64,000 bases of DNA from Streptomyces sp. NRRL F-2580. Lineage in GTDB: Bacteria; Actinomycetota; Actinomycetes; Streptomycetales; Streptomycetaceae. The stretch lies in assembly GCF_000720115.1 (NCBI RefSeq), contig NZ_JOIR01000028.1, positions 76,905 through 140,904 of the forward strand. The letters are read 5' to 3'. The position numbers were made by a program, and so were the translations under genes. Below, one piece after another: positions 1 to 8,950 of this stretch (position 1 is its first letter; the number at the start of each line of letters is the position of its first letter). Below the pieces are notes generated by a model, which worked only from the letters and a program-made list of their open reading frames with translations, was not told the origin of the DNA and searched no databases.

Positions 1-219
1 AGCGTCGACGGCCGGCCGGCCATCACCGTCAACAGCCGGCAGGACGACAGGACGGGCACCTACCAGGTCTCCACCGAGGACGAGCCCTACCTCCTGCGCA
101 TCCAGGGCACCGAGGAGTCCGGCGAGCGGGTGGAGGCCACCTTCTCCGCCTTCGACGAGCCCGTCCAGGCCAAGCCTCCCGCCCCCGCCGACTCGGTCGA
201 CCTGTCCGAGCTCCAGTAG
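1..219 (+). CDS. C-terminal part of a probable lipoprotein (truncated by window start)
   Basis: The frame is open from base 1 and stops with TAG at 217-219, giving the last 72 residues of a protein. The visible part begins with a VDGRPAITV stretch, followed by a block around PYLLRIQGTEESG and an acidic, proline-containing tail. This pattern resembles the C-terminal half of actinobacterial LppX/LprG-like lipoproteins, which are anchored at the outer face of the membrane. The signal peptide and lipobox would lie outside the window, so the family call is tentative. It precedes the next gene by only 15 bases on the same strand and may be co-transcribed with it. Confidence 0.5.
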   Translation, partial: SVDGRPAITVNSRQDDRTGTYQVSTEDEPYLLRIQGTEESGERVEATFSAFDEPVQAKPPAPADSVDLSELQ

Positions 220-234
220 CGAAAGGGATCGACC

Positions 235-1032
235 ATGATCACCACTGACTTCGTCCCCGGCTCCCCCTGCTGGATCGACCTCGGTGCTCCCGACGTCCCC
301 GCCGCCGCGGCCTTCTACGGGGCCGTGCTCGGGTGGGACTACGAGTCCATGGGCGAGAGCGAGGAGATGGAAGGCGGGATGTTCCGGAAGGACGGCAAGA
401 TCGTCGCCGGGCTCGGCAAGCTCACCGAGGAGGGAGCCCGCTCGGCCTGGATGATCTACTACAGCGTCGCCGACGCGGACGCCACGACGCAGGCCGTCGA
501 GCGCGCCGGGGGCACGGTGCGGGTGCCGCCGAGGGACCTCGACGAGTGGGGGCGGATGGCCCAGTACGACGACCCGCTGGGCGGGCAGTTCGCCGTGTGG
601 CAGCCGGGCAAGGACAGCGGGGTCCAGCTGGTGGACGAGCCGGGCTCACTGTCCTGGACGGAGCTGTACACGAGCGACGCCCCGGCCGCCAAGGAATTCT
701 ACGGCGGCCTCTTCGGCTGGCGCTTCAGCGACATGCCGCTGCCGGGCGGCGGGGGCACGTACGCCCTCATCACCCCTGCCGGGCTTCCCGAGGAGCGTAT
801 GCACGGCGGCCTCATGGAGCTGCCCGAGGAACACCTCGCCCTGACGGGCGGGCGGCCGTACTGGCACCCGGTCTTCGCCGTCGAAGACTGCGACGCCGCG
901 GTGGCCAAGGTCACCGGGAACGGCGGCAGCGTGCAGATGGGCCCGGAGGACGCCGAGGGCGTCGGCCGGCTCGCCGTCTGCCTCGACCCGTCGAACGCGG
1001 ACTTCGTGGTGCTCGCCCCGGCCCGGGGCTGA
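235..1032 (+). CDS. Two-domain VOC (glyoxalase/bleomycin-resistance fold) protein
   Basis: This 265-residue protein contains two vicinal-oxygen-chelate repeats, roughly residues 8-130 and 135-262. Each opens with a conserved W-x-(D/E)-L then AFYGAVLGW or EFYGGLFGW helix signature. Tandem VOC proteins of this size in Streptomyces and Mycobacterium (Cfp30B-like) bind a metal or a small ligand, but the substrate is not known. No signal peptide is present, so it is probably cytoplasmic. The ATG at 235 follows GAAAGGGA with about six bases of spacing. It follows the lipoprotein gene closely and may share its transcript. Confidence 0.85.
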   Translation: MITTDFVPGSPCWIDLGAPDVPAAAAFYGAVLGWDYESMGESEEMEGGMFRKDGKIVAGLGKLTEEGARSAWMIYYSVADADATTQAVERAGGTVRVPPRDLDEWGRMAQYDDPLGGQFAVWQPGKDSGVQLVDEPGSLSWTELYTSDAPAAKEFYGGLFGWRFSDMPLPGGGGTYALITPAGLPEERMHGGLMELPEEHLALTGGRPYWHPVFAVEDCDAAVAKVTGNGGSVQMGPEDAEGVGRLAVCLDPSNADFVVLAPARG

Positions 1033-1153
1033 GCCCGGGGGCGCCGGGCGGACCCCGGACCCACCGGGCGCGCCCGCGCACTCTTCGACTGTCCGAGCTG
1101 GGAACTACCCTGCAGACGAGCAAACGGAGCCGGCCAGGCACCGGGCCCGAGCA

Positions 1154-1684
1154 TCAAGGCCTCAGCAGTCCGCCCACCCACCAGTCGTGCGACGTGCCGT
1201 CGTTGGCGATGCCGCGATTGCGCAGTGTCCCTTCGACGGTGAAGCCGAGTTTCTCGGCGACGGCACGCGAGCCGGTGTTCCCGACCATGGCCCACCACTC
1301 GATGCGGTGGACGTCGAGGGTGGCCCAGCCCCAGTCGCACAGGGCCCGAGCGGCCTCCACCGAGTACCCGCGTCCGCGCTGCTCCTTGACCGCCCAGTAA
1401 CCGAGCTCCCAGACGCCGCGGCTGATGAGGGTCAGGCAGTACGAGCCGACCAGGGCGCCGGTGTCCTTGCGGAACGCGCCGAGCGTGTAGTCCCTGTCCT
1501 CGGCCCACTGAGCGGGCAGCTTCTCGCCGACGAGCTCCTCCGCGTCCGCACGCCGGTACGGCACCGGCACCGGGGTGTAGAACTGGATGTCCTCGTCCTG
1601 GCAGGCTTCGTACACCGCATCCACGTCGACAGGTGTGAAGGCCCGCAGCACCAGGCGGTCGGTCTCAAGAGTCACTGGATCCAT
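1154..1684 (-). CDS. GNAT-family N-acetyltransferase (RimJ/RimL type)
   Basis: The 176-residue product starts MDPVTLETDRLVLR, typical of RimJ/RimL-like acetyltransferases. It contains the acetyl-CoA pyrophosphate-binding loop as RGRGYSVEAARALCDWGW, followed by the HRIEWWAMVGNTGSRAVAEKLGF segment that ends the GNAT core. Such enzymes acetylate amino groups of proteins, antibiotics or metabolites; the substrate here cannot be deduced. The frame stays open upstream to 1756, but the family N-terminus fits the ATG at 1684. No strong ribosome site is visible, so the start is less certain than the product. It lies on the same strand as the upstream esterase gene, with a 225-base gap that holds nothing I recognise. 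Confidence 0.8.
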   Translation of the reverse strand: MDPVTLETDRLVLRAFTPVDVDAVYEACQDEDIQFYTPVPVPYRRADAEELVGEKLPAQWAEDRDYTLGAFRKDTGALVGSYCLTLISRGVWELGYWAVKEQRGRGYSVEAARALCDWGWATLDVHRIEWWAMVGNTGSRAVAEKLGFTVEGTLRNRGIANDGTSHDWWVGGLLRP

Positions 1685-1909
1685 CGCGGCAGTATGACCA
1701 CCATCAGCAAGCGGCGACCAGCAATTATCCCGACCGAGCACCGCCCACCACAACACCCCCGGGCTGGCTGGTCAACGGTCGTCACACACCCCAGATCAGC
1801 TGCCCCCAAGACGGAGCTACACCCCACAGCGTCCCGTCTGCCGCAGGGCCGCCAGGGGACGCACCCGGCCGCTGCTGCCGAGGGTGTCGGTCAGGGGTGG
1901 AGGCGGTGG

Positions 1910-3157
1910 TCATGCCGCCAGGGGGCGGGAGCAGCTCGACCTCGCCACGAAGGCGAGGCCGTCGTACTCCTCGGCGGGTACGAGCGGTGCGAGGTGGAAA
2001 CGGTAGGTGAACCGCGGGACGTTGGCGCCGAAACTGCGCTGGAGGCCGGGCCCCCGGAGCCATTCCCGCACGGCGGGTGGCGCCTGCGCCTCCCCGCCCC
2101 GCAAGTCGACCAGGTAGTCGCCCGGTACGGCGGCCGCCAGCCGGGATTCGACCGAGCGGCCGGCGCCGCCGATGCGGTGCCGGACCGCCGGGCCGGTGCT
2201 GCCGATGCCCCGGCGGGCCCGGAACCGGCCCTTCCCGAAGAGCAGGCCGAGTGCGTAGTAGGCCTCGCCGTGGCGGCGGTGCAGCAGGCTCCCGAGCGCG
2301 GGCACCCCGGCTCCGTACGTGCCCTTCGCGATGTGCCCGTTGTGCGCCCATACGGCGACCCGGTCGCCGCTGCCGTCCACCACTGCGTCGACCGCCCCGG
2401 CCATGTGGCGGTCCCGGACGGCGTACAGGCTCTCCTCGCCGGGGCCGGGTTCCAGGGGCCGGGTGATCAGATCGGCGCAGCGGACCAGCATCCGCGCGTG
2501 CCGGACCGCGTCGTCTGCCGCCTCGGGACTCGTGCGGGAGGCGAGGGCCGCCCGGTGCTCCTCCAGGAAGCCGGCCAGCTCACCGGCCTCCTCGTACAGC
2601 CCCCGGGCCGGGTCCGGCCGCGCCCCGGGCCGGGAGGCGGCGAGCACGCGCAGGGTCTCCCGTACGGACTCGGCGGTCGCGGGCGCCGCCTGCTCCAGGA
2701 AGGTGGCGACCGCGGCGGCGGAGTCCGCGCAGCGCTGCGGGTCGATGCCGACGAAGCGCACCCGCTCGGCGGCCGGGACCGTGCGGTTGTGTTCCCGCAT
2801 CCACTCGACCATCGCGAGGATCTCGTGGGTCCGCCAGGTCCAGAAGTCCAGCCGGGAGACCAGCCGGCCGGCATCGCCCGTGCCGCCCGCCACGTAGGCG
2901 TCCACGGCCAGGGCCGCCGATTCGCTGGCCTCCATCGCCAGCGCCCGGAATCCCATCTCGCGGACCAGGAATTCCAGCAGCCGGTGTTTGAGCAGGAAGA
3001 ACTCCCGTGTGCCGTGCGTGGATTCACCGAGGCCGACGATGCGCACGCCCTTCAGGACCTCGCGGAGCGGCTGGAGGTCCTCGTACGGTTCGCCGGCGGA
3101 AAGGGTGGTGAGGGGCAGTGCGTGCGCGGATAACCAGCGCGTGATCTCGTCGGACAA
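1910..3157 (-). CDS. Erythromycin-esterase family hydrolase
   Basis: The 415-residue product matches the EreA/EreB family (PF05139). It has the N-terminal motif GLGESTHGTREFF, carrying a catalytic-type Glu and His, then MEASES, and the later HNGHIAKG motif with the two family histidines. Family members with this architecture hydrolyse macrolide lactone rings, but many actinobacterial homologues have no tested activity. I chose the TTG at 3157 because a GAGGAG site sits six to seven bases upstream; the frame remains open further upstream, but there it only shadows the next gene. It lies 95 bases downstream of the SpoIIE phosphatase on the same strand. Resistance is inference only. Confidence 0.8.
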   Translation of the reverse strand: MSDEITRWLSAHALPLTTLSAGEPYEDLQPLREVLKGVRIVGLGESTHGTREFFLLKHRLLEFLVREMGFRALAMEASESAALAVDAYVAGGTGDAGRLVSRLDFWTWRTHEILAMVEWMREHNRTVPAAERVRFVGIDPQRCADSAAAVATFLEQAAPATAESVRETLRVLAASRPGARPDPARGLYEEAGELAGFLEEHRAALASRTSPEAADDAVRHARMLVRCADLITRPLEPGPGEESLYAVRDRHMAGAVDAVVDGSGDRVAVWAHNGHIAKGTYGAGVPALGSLLHRRHGEAYYALGLLFGKGRFRARRGIGSTGPAVRHRIGGAGRSVESRLAAAVPGDYLVDLRGGEAQAPPAVREWLRGPGLQRSFGANVPRFTYRFHLAPLVPAEEYDGLAFVARSSCSRPLAA

Positions 3158-3252
3158 GAGCGGTCTCCTCAGCCGTGCGGTACGGCAGCCCCGCCGCGGC
3201 TGCCCCGCTTCGGCGAGGGCCGCTCCTGCCGCCGCATGATCGTAGTCCGCGT

Positions 3253-5316
3253 TCACGGGGTGCGGTGGACCCGGGCGAGGACGAGGACGGTGTCGTCGGT
3301 CGGCGGGGCGGACAGCAGGCCGGCCAGGGTGCGGTCCGCCATCTCCTCCAACGAGCCGTGCGCCTTGGCCAGTTCGGTGCGCAGCGCGTCCAGGCCGGCC
3401 TCGATGTCCCGGCCGCGCGCTTCGATGAGGCCGTCGGTGTAGAGGACGAGGACGGCGTCCTTCGGCAGTTCGACCTCCGTCGCCCGGAAGGGGCAGCCGC
3501 CGACGCCGAGCGGGACTCCGAGGACCTCGTCGACGGTCTCCACCGTGCCGTCCGGGTGGAGCACCAGGGGCGGGGGGTGGCCGGCGCTGGCGACGCGGGC
3601 GCGGCCGCTCCGCGGGTCGTAGACGATGTACAGGCACGTCGCGAGCTCGATGCCGGACTCCTGGGCGCATGCGTCGAGTTCGGTGAGCAGGTCGTCGGGC
3701 TCGCTGTCGTGCCGGGACAGGGCCTGGGTGGTGATGCGGAGGCGGCCCATGGCGGCGGCGGCCGTCACCCCGTGCCCCATCACGTCGCCCACCACGAGCG
3801 CGATCCGCCCGTCGGACAGGTTGATCACGTCGTACCAGTCACCGCCGACCTCGGTGATCCGGCTGCCGGGCACGTACCGGTGGGCCACGTCCACGTACGG
3901 GCTGCTCGCCAGGGCGGTGGGCAGCAGCGCCCGCTGCAGGGTGAGGGCGATGTCCTGGACGCGGGAGTACAGACGGGCGTTGTCGAGGCAGATCGCGGCG
4001 CGCGAGGCGAGCTCGCCCGCGAGGTTGACGTCCTCCTGGGTGAAGGCCGGCCGGCCCGCGGACCGGCCGAACATGGCGATGCCCTGTACGGTGCCCCGGG
4101 CGATGAGCGGGGCGACGAGGACCCCGGCCACCCCGCTCTCGGCGAAGAGGCGCGCGCGTGACTCGATGGTGACGGTCCGGGCCAGGAACTCCTCGTCGAC
4201 CACGGCGGAGACGCCGCGTCCGGTGCCCAGCATGTCGTGCATGACGGAGCCGGGCGGGTACCGGACCTTGTCCACCCCGCTGACGAGCTCGATCGCCGAC
4301 CCCGGGAGGATCGTCCCGGAGGCGATCCTGCGGGTGTACAGCGGCCGGGCCGGGTCGAAGTCCTCGGACTCGTCCATCCATTCCACGACCTCGACCACCG
4401 CGCCGTCGCAGAAGTCCGGCATCGAGGCGTCGACCAGCTCCTGGGCCGTCTGGTTCACATCGAGGGTGGTCCCGATGCGCGTGGAGGCCCCGTCCAGCAG
4501 GGCCAGGCGCCGGCGGCTGGCGGTGGCTTCCAGGATGGCCTGTTCCCGGTCCGTGACGTCCACCATCAGTCCGCCCACCCCGGGGCGCGAGCCGACCGCC
4601 TCGCTCAGGGGGAAGAAGCTCACCGACCGCACCTGGTCGCGGTCCGGATGTCCCTGCGGGCGCATGCCCACCAGCGCCCCGACGACAGGTTCGCCGCCCT
4701 GGGCCACGGCCCGGAGCATGCGCTCGTACTCGCCCCCGTCCGACATGATCATGATCTCGTCCATGCGGCGCCCGAGGTGCGCCTCGATCGGCAGACCGTC
4801 CATGTCGGCGAGCACCTGGTTGAGGTGGACGTACCGGAGGTCCGGGTCGAGCATGACCAGACCGATCGGGCAGGTCTCGAAGAGGGCGTCGAGGAAGGCG
4901 AGGTTGGTCTTGACGCGGTCGAGCTCGTCGCTGCGGCTCGCCAGGCCCATCACCACCGGGCTGCTGCCGGCTCCGGTGACGGGGAAGACCCGGAAGCCGC
5001 AGTCGAAGGCCGTGCCGTCACGGTGCCGCGCCGCCAGCTGGCCCCGCCAGTACCCCAGGGTCCGGCCGTTCTCCGCCAGCCGGGCACCGGAAACGGATTC
5101 GCCCCGGATCTCGTCGGCGAAGAGGAGGGCGGCGGGCTTGGACAGGATGGCGGCGGCCTCGTACCCGAAGAGCTCCCCCGCGCCGGGGCCCCAGTAGCAG
5201 ACGAGGCCGCGGTCGTCGATGCCGAAGACGGCCACGCGCACGTGTTCCAGCAGCGTCCCCGGCTCGGACCAGAACGGGCCGTGAGCCTCCTCGCCCCCCG
5301 GCCGAGCCGATGGCAC
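3253..5316 (-). CDS. PAS-PAS-GAF-SpoIIE (PP2C-type) protein phosphatase
   Basis: The 687-residue protein has two PAS-like regions (about 20-125 and 135-260), a GAF domain (about 270-450) and a C-terminal SpoIIE/PP2C phosphatase domain (about 470-685). The last carries metal-binding motifs EVGGDWYD and VVGDVMGHG, and a late LYTDGLIE motif. Such proteins dephosphorylate anti-sigma-factor antagonists and link a sensed ligand or redox state to alternative sigma factors. No membrane segment is seen. The GTG at 5316 is preceded by GGAAGGGG with seven bases of spacing; the upstream ATG at 5412 lacks such a site. No kinase or antagonist gene lies beside it. Confidence 0.9.
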   Translation of the reverse strand: MPSARPGGEEAHGPFWSEPGTLLEHVRVAVFGIDDRGLVCYWGPGAGELFGYEAAAILSKPAALLFADEIRGESVSGARLAENGRTLGYWRGQLAARHRDGTAFDCGFRVFPVTGAGSSPVVMGLASRSDELDRVKTNLAFLDALFETCPIGLVMLDPDLRYVHLNQVLADMDGLPIEAHLGRRMDEIMIMSDGGEYERMLRAVAQGGEPVVGALVGMRPQGHPDRDQVRSVSFFPLSEAVGSRPGVGGLMVDVTDREQAILEATASRRRLALLDGASTRIGTTLDVNQTAQELVDASMPDFCDGAVVEVVEWMDESEDFDPARPLYTRRIASGTILPGSAIELVSGVDKVRYPPGSVMHDMLGTGRGVSAVVDEEFLARTVTIESRARLFAESGVAGVLVAPLIARGTVQGIAMFGRSAGRPAFTQEDVNLAGELASRAAICLDNARLYSRVQDIALTLQRALLPTALASSPYVDVAHRYVPGSRITEVGGDWYDVINLSDGRIALVVGDVMGHGVTAAAAMGRLRITTQALSRHDSEPDDLLTELDACAQESGIELATCLYIVYDPRSGRARVASAGHPPPLVLHPDGTVETVDEVLGVPLGVGGCPFRATEVELPKDAVLVLYTDGLIEARGRDIEAGLDALRTELAKAHGSLEEMADRTLAGLLSAPPTDDTVLVLARVHRTP

Positions 5317-5529
5317 GAGACGACCCCTTCCGCCCGCCGATACCTTCCACCCATTATGCGGACGCCGCGGTGATTGCGCGGTGGCGGACCGCAGGGGCCA
5401 CCCAGTCGGCAATGGGATCGGTTTTCACGAACGGGGTGGAGCGAGGGCCGGGGAGTCGGGCCGTGCCATGGGCGGGGGCTTCCCCTAATCTGGCAAAAAA
5501 CTGCCGCACCTTAGCGAAGGGGAAATCCC

Positions 5530-5949
5530 ATGCCTTCTCGCCTCAATCCCTACATCAGCTTCAACGGCAACGCCCGGCAGGCGATGGATTTCTACAAGGG
5601 CGTCTTCGGCGGCACCCTGACGGTGAACACGTACGGTGACTTCGGCAGCGGGAAGGAGGCCGGGGGCTCCGACGACATGATCATGCACAGCATGCTCGAG
5701 ACCGAGAACGGCTTCACGCTCATGGGCGCCGACAACCCGCCGGGATCGGAGAACAAGCCCGGGAACAACATCTCGGTGAGCGTGAGCGGCGACGAGGCCG
5801 AGGAACTGCGCGGCTACTGGTCCAAGCTCTCCGCCGACGGCACGGTCACGGTCCCGCTGGAGAAGCAGACGTGGGGCGACGTCTTCGGCATGTGCACGGA
5901 CCGCTTCGGCACCATCTGGATGGTCAACATCGTCCAGCCGCCCGCCTGA
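5530..5949 (+). CDS. PhnB-like VOC family protein
   Basis: The 139-residue protein is a single VOC domain of the PhnB/3-demethylubiquinone-methyltransferase-like type (PF06983). It opens with LNPYISFNGNARQAMDFYKGVFGG and ends with WGDVFGMCTDRFGTIWMVNI, which are hallmarks of the group. Members dimerise and are often annotated as glyoxalase-like, but the function of most is unknown. The ATG follows GAAGGGGAAA with good spacing. It is a single-gene unit divergent from the SpoIIE phosphatase. No signal peptide or membrane segment is present. Confidence 0.85.
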   Translation: MPSRLNPYISFNGNARQAMDFYKGVFGGTLTVNTYGDFGSGKEAGGSDDMIMHSMLETENGFTLMGADNPPGSENKPGNNISVSVSGDEAEELRGYWSKLSADGTVTVPLEKQTWGDVFGMCTDRFGTIWMVNIVQPPA

Positions 5950-6171
5950 CCCACGCCGCCGGGCCCCGTCGGGACAGCTCCTAGTGCTGTGGCCGGAAAG
6001 GTTTGCCGGGGCGCGGCGTCCGGTGCGGTGCATCGCAAGGCGGAGGGCCGAGGCTCGTACTGGACGTACCTGCCCGGTACGCGGCTGCCGCATGATCGAT
6101 TCCCTGCACCGGTGGAGGAGCGCGTGCGCTCCTCCACCACCGCGTTCCTTCGATCACGGGAGCCCCGCCAC

Positions 6172-6624
6172 ATGTCCGACATCAACGTGCGTGCCGTACG
6201 GGCCGAGGACTTCGCCCAGTGGCGCACCCTCTACCGCGGCTACGCCGACTTCTATCGGGTGGAGCAGACCGAGGAGGCCGCGGCCACCGTGTGGTCCTGG
6301 GTGACCGACCCCGGCCACGAGGTCGGCGCCCTGGTCGCCGAGGACTCCTCCGGCCGCCTCCTCGGGCTGGCCCACTACCGCCCGTTCGCCCGGCCGCTCT
6401 CCGCGACGGTCGGCTGCTTCCTCGACGACCTGTTCGTGGCGCCCGAGCACCGCGGCTCGGGCGCCGCCGACCGGCTGCTGGGCGCCCTGCGCGAACTCGC
6501 GGCCCAGCGCGGCTGGAGCGTCGTCCGCTGGATCACCGCGGACGACAACCACCGCGCGCGGTCGAAGTACGACCAGGTGGCCACCCGCACCATGTGGGTC
6601 ACCTACGACATGGCACCGAACTAG
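6172..6624 (+). CDS. GNAT-family N-acetyltransferase
   Basis: The 150-residue product starts MSDINVRAVRAEDFAQWRTLY. It has the GNAT beta-4/alpha-3 region LDDLFVAPEHRGSGAADRLLGAL, in which the RGSGAA loop binds the CoA pyrophosphate. The ATG at 6172 is preceded by GGGAG about nine bases upstream. It meets the helicase gene tail to tail: both TAG stops are read from the shared palindrome CTAG at 6621-6624, so the coding regions overlap by three bases. The substrate is unknown. Confidence 0.85.
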   Translation: MSDINVRAVRAEDFAQWRTLYRGYADFYRVEQTEEAAATVWSWVTDPGHEVGALVAEDSSGRLLGLAHYRPFARPLSATVGCFLDDLFVAPEHRGSGAADRLLGALRELAAQRGWSVVRWITADDNHRARSKYDQVATRTMWVTYDMAPN

Positions 6625-8792
6625 GAGCTCGTGAGGATCACGAGCTGCTGGGTCGCGCGGGTCATCGCGACGTAGCGGCTGACGGCTCCCTCGACACCCT
6701 CGCCGAAGGTCTGCGGGTCGATGAGGACGACGAGGTCGAATTCGAGCCCCTTCGTCAGCTCCGGCGTCAGCGACCGGACGCGCGACGTCGGCCGGACCGC
6801 GCCGTCGCCGACGTCGCCGGTGGCGATGACACAGGCGACCCCCTCGGCGTGCGCGGCGAGCCACGTGTCGAGGATCGAGTCCAGCTCCGCGACGGAGCCG
6901 TGCGCGACGGGGATCCCGCTGCTGCGGATGGAGGTCGGCACGTTGGCGTCCGGGAGCGCGGCGCGGATCGCCGGCTCGGCGTACGCCATGACCTCTTCCG
7001 GCGTCCGGTAGTTGACGCTCAGGGAGGCCACCTCGATCCGGTCGAGCCCGACCCGTTCGAGCCGTTCCCGCCACGACTCCGTGAACCCCTGGCGGGCCTG
7101 GGCGCGGTCGCCGACGATGGTGAAGCTGCGGGACGGGCAGCGCAGCAGCAGCATCTGCCACTCCGCGTCGGTCAGTTCCTGGGCCTCGTCCACGACGATG
7201 TGGGCGAACGGGCCGGCCAGGAGGTCCGGTTCGGTGCACGGCAGCGCGCTCTCATCGACCAGGGTGTCCTGCAGGTCCGCTCCGTGCAGCATCCCCACCG
7301 CGCCCTCGCTCTCGTCGAGCACGACGTTCTGCAGCAGGCTGTCGATGGCGTCGGACCGGCGCGCCCGTTCGGCGGCGACGGCCGCGTCGTGCCGCCGCTT
7401 GCGTACGGAGGCCTCCGCGTCGCCGAGCCGCTGGCGGGCCGCGTCCAGGAGCGGCAGGTCGGACACCGTCCAGGCGTGGGTGTCCGTACGCTGCAGCGCG
7501 CGCACCTCGTCGGGGCCGAGCCAGGGAGCGCACTTGCGCAGGTAGGCGGGGACCGACCAGAGGTCCGCGACGAGGTCGGTCGCCTCGATCATCGGCCACG
7601 CCCGGTGGAGGGCCTTGAGCAGCTCCCGGTCCTGGAGCAGCACCCTCCGCAGCAGGTGGGGCGGGGCGTCGCTGTCGTCCTTGTCCATCAGGATCGTGGC
7701 CAGCTCCTCGCGGATCTGGTCGTGCGCCTCGTTGTGCGGGGTGCCGGACTCCACCGCGTCGAACGCCACCGCCCAGTCGTCTGCGCTCAGCCACAGGTCG
7801 GACCAGGGGGTCTCGACCTCCATCCCCTCGGTGGGCGGCTCCTCGTGGATGCGGACGGCCGCCTCGATCGCCTTCACCAGGCCGGCGGACGACTTCAGCC
7901 GGGCCACGTCCGCGTCGGTCTCGACCGCCGCCGCGGCCCCTTCGGCGACGAGGTCGCGCAGGGTGCAGGTCTGCACGCCCTCCTCGCCGAGGCTGGGCAG
8001 GACGTCGGCGACGTAGGCCAGGTAGGGCTCGTGCGGACCGACGAAGAGCACGCCGCCGCGGCGGTGGCCGAGGCGGGGGTCGGAGTAGAGCAGGTGCGCG
8101 GCGCGGTGCAGGGCGACGACGGTCTTGCCGGTGCCCGGACCGCCGTCGACGACGAGGGCGCCGCGGGATCCCGCCCGGATGACGGCGTCCTGGTCGGCCT
8201 GGATGGTGGCGAGCACGTCGCGCATCCGCGGCGAGCGGTTGGTGCCCAGGCTGGCGATGAAGGCGGACTGGTCGTCGAGTGCGGCGTGCCCTTCGAGCCC
8301 GTCGGCGGTGAACACCTCGTCCCAGTAGTCGCTGATCCGACCGCGGGTCCAGCGGTACCGGCGGCGGCTCGCCAGGCCCATCGGATTCGCGTGGGTCGCC
8401 GCGAAGAACGGCTCGGCCGCGGGGGAACGCCAGTCGACCAGCAGCCGGTGGCCGGTACTGTCGGTGAGGCCGAGGCGTCCGATGTACACGGGCTCGGCGT
8501 CGTCGGCACCGACGACGTGCCCCAGGCACAGGTCCAGGCCGAAGCGGCGCAAGGTGCGCAGGCGGCTGGTCAGGCGGTGGATCTCCGCGTCCCGGTCCAT
8601 CGCCTCGCGGCCGATGCCGCCGGGTGCCTTGCGCGCGGCCTCCAGGCGGTCGGACAGTTCGGCGATCGACTGGGCGAGGCTCTCCGAGATGGCCGCGAAG
8701 TGCTGCTCGTCGCGGGCGACCAGCGCCGCGTCGGCCTTGTCGGAGAGGCGGTCGGGAAGGTCGAACGCGCTGGTTGTGGTCAGGGAGTTCAC
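6621..8792 (-). CDS. helR: HelR-like superfamily 1 helicase (RNA polymerase recycling ATPase)
   Basis: The 723-residue protein is a UvrD/HelD-type SF1 ATPase. It has an N-terminal coiled region (1-75), Walker A GGPGTGKT near residue 217, motif II VVDEAQ near 533, a later VGDRAQ motif and a C-terminal TKGLEFDLVVLID helicase motif. HelD proteins dislodge stalled RNA polymerase from DNA; the HelR subtype of Streptomyces also displaces rifamycins from polymerase and gives resistance. I chose the GTG at 8792 because GGAG lies eight bases upstream and the residues before it are low-complexity. Assignment to HelR rather than housekeeping HelD rests partly on the palindrome at 8908-8928, a candidate rifamycin-associated element. 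Confidence 0.8.
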   Translation of the reverse strand: MNSLTTTSAFDLPDRLSDKADAALVARDEQHFAAISESLAQSIAELSDRLEAARKAPGGIGREAMDRDAEIHRLTSRLRTLRRFGLDLCLGHVVGADDAEPVYIGRLGLTDSTGHRLLVDWRSPAAEPFFAATHANPMGLASRRRYRWTRGRISDYWDEVFTADGLEGHAALDDQSAFIASLGTNRSPRMRDVLATIQADQDAVIRAGSRGALVVDGGPGTGKTVVALHRAAHLLYSDPRLGHRRGGVLFVGPHEPYLAYVADVLPSLGEEGVQTCTLRDLVAEGAAAAVETDADVARLKSSAGLVKAIEAAVRIHEEPPTEGMEVETPWSDLWLSADDWAVAFDAVESGTPHNEAHDQIREELATILMDKDDSDAPPHLLRRVLLQDRELLKALHRAWPMIEATDLVADLWSVPAYLRKCAPWLGPDEVRALQRTDTHAWTVSDLPLLDAARQRLGDAEASVRKRRHDAAVAAERARRSDAIDSLLQNVVLDESEGAVGMLHGADLQDTLVDESALPCTEPDLLAGPFAHIVVDEAQELTDAEWQMLLLRCPSRSFTIVGDRAQARQGFTESWRERLERVGLDRIEVASLSVNYRTPEEVMAYAEPAIRAALPDANVPTSIRSSGIPVAHGSVAELDSILDTWLAAHAEGVACVIATGDVGDGAVRPTSRVRSLTPELTKGLEFDLVVLIDPQTFGEGVEGAVSRYVAMTRATQQLVILTSS

Positions 8793-8907
8793 GGCATCAG
8801 CTCCGATCCGAGGTCGTACGACGGACAACTCGACAACAGCGCACACACGTGGTGGATCTCCCGTTTCTGCAGGTCGGAGCTCGGTCCGCGAAGTTTGCCT
8901 CACGGCC

Positions 8908-8928
8908 GGGGCCTTGCCGCAAGCCCCC
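8908..8928. promoter_or_regulatory. Candidate rifamycin-associated element (RAE) upstream of helR
   Basis: A 21-bp inverted repeat has one mismatch and a central C, with arms built on GGGG-CTTGC. On the minus strand it reads GGGGCTTGCGGCAAGGCCC at 8927-8909. This agrees with the RAE motif as I remember it from rifamycin-inactivating and helR genes of actinomycetes. It lies 116 bases upstream of the helR start codon, in the divergent region shared with the HTH-TOBE gene. The palindrome is seen directly; its identity as RAE is from memory. Confidence 0.7.
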
Positions 8929-8942
8929 CGGTGCGCTATAAG
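8914..8942 (+). promoter_or_regulatory. Sigma-70-like promoter overlapping the RAE-like palindrome
   Basis: TTGCCG at 8914-8919 and TATAAG at 8937-8942 are separated by exactly 17 bases and point rightward, towards the HTH-TOBE gene. The -35 hexamer lies inside the palindrome at 8908-8928, so a protein bound there could affect rightward transcription as well as helR. The expected transcription start is near 8949, just before the hairpin at 8951. Confidence 0.5.
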
Positions 8943-8950
8943 TTGAGAGT

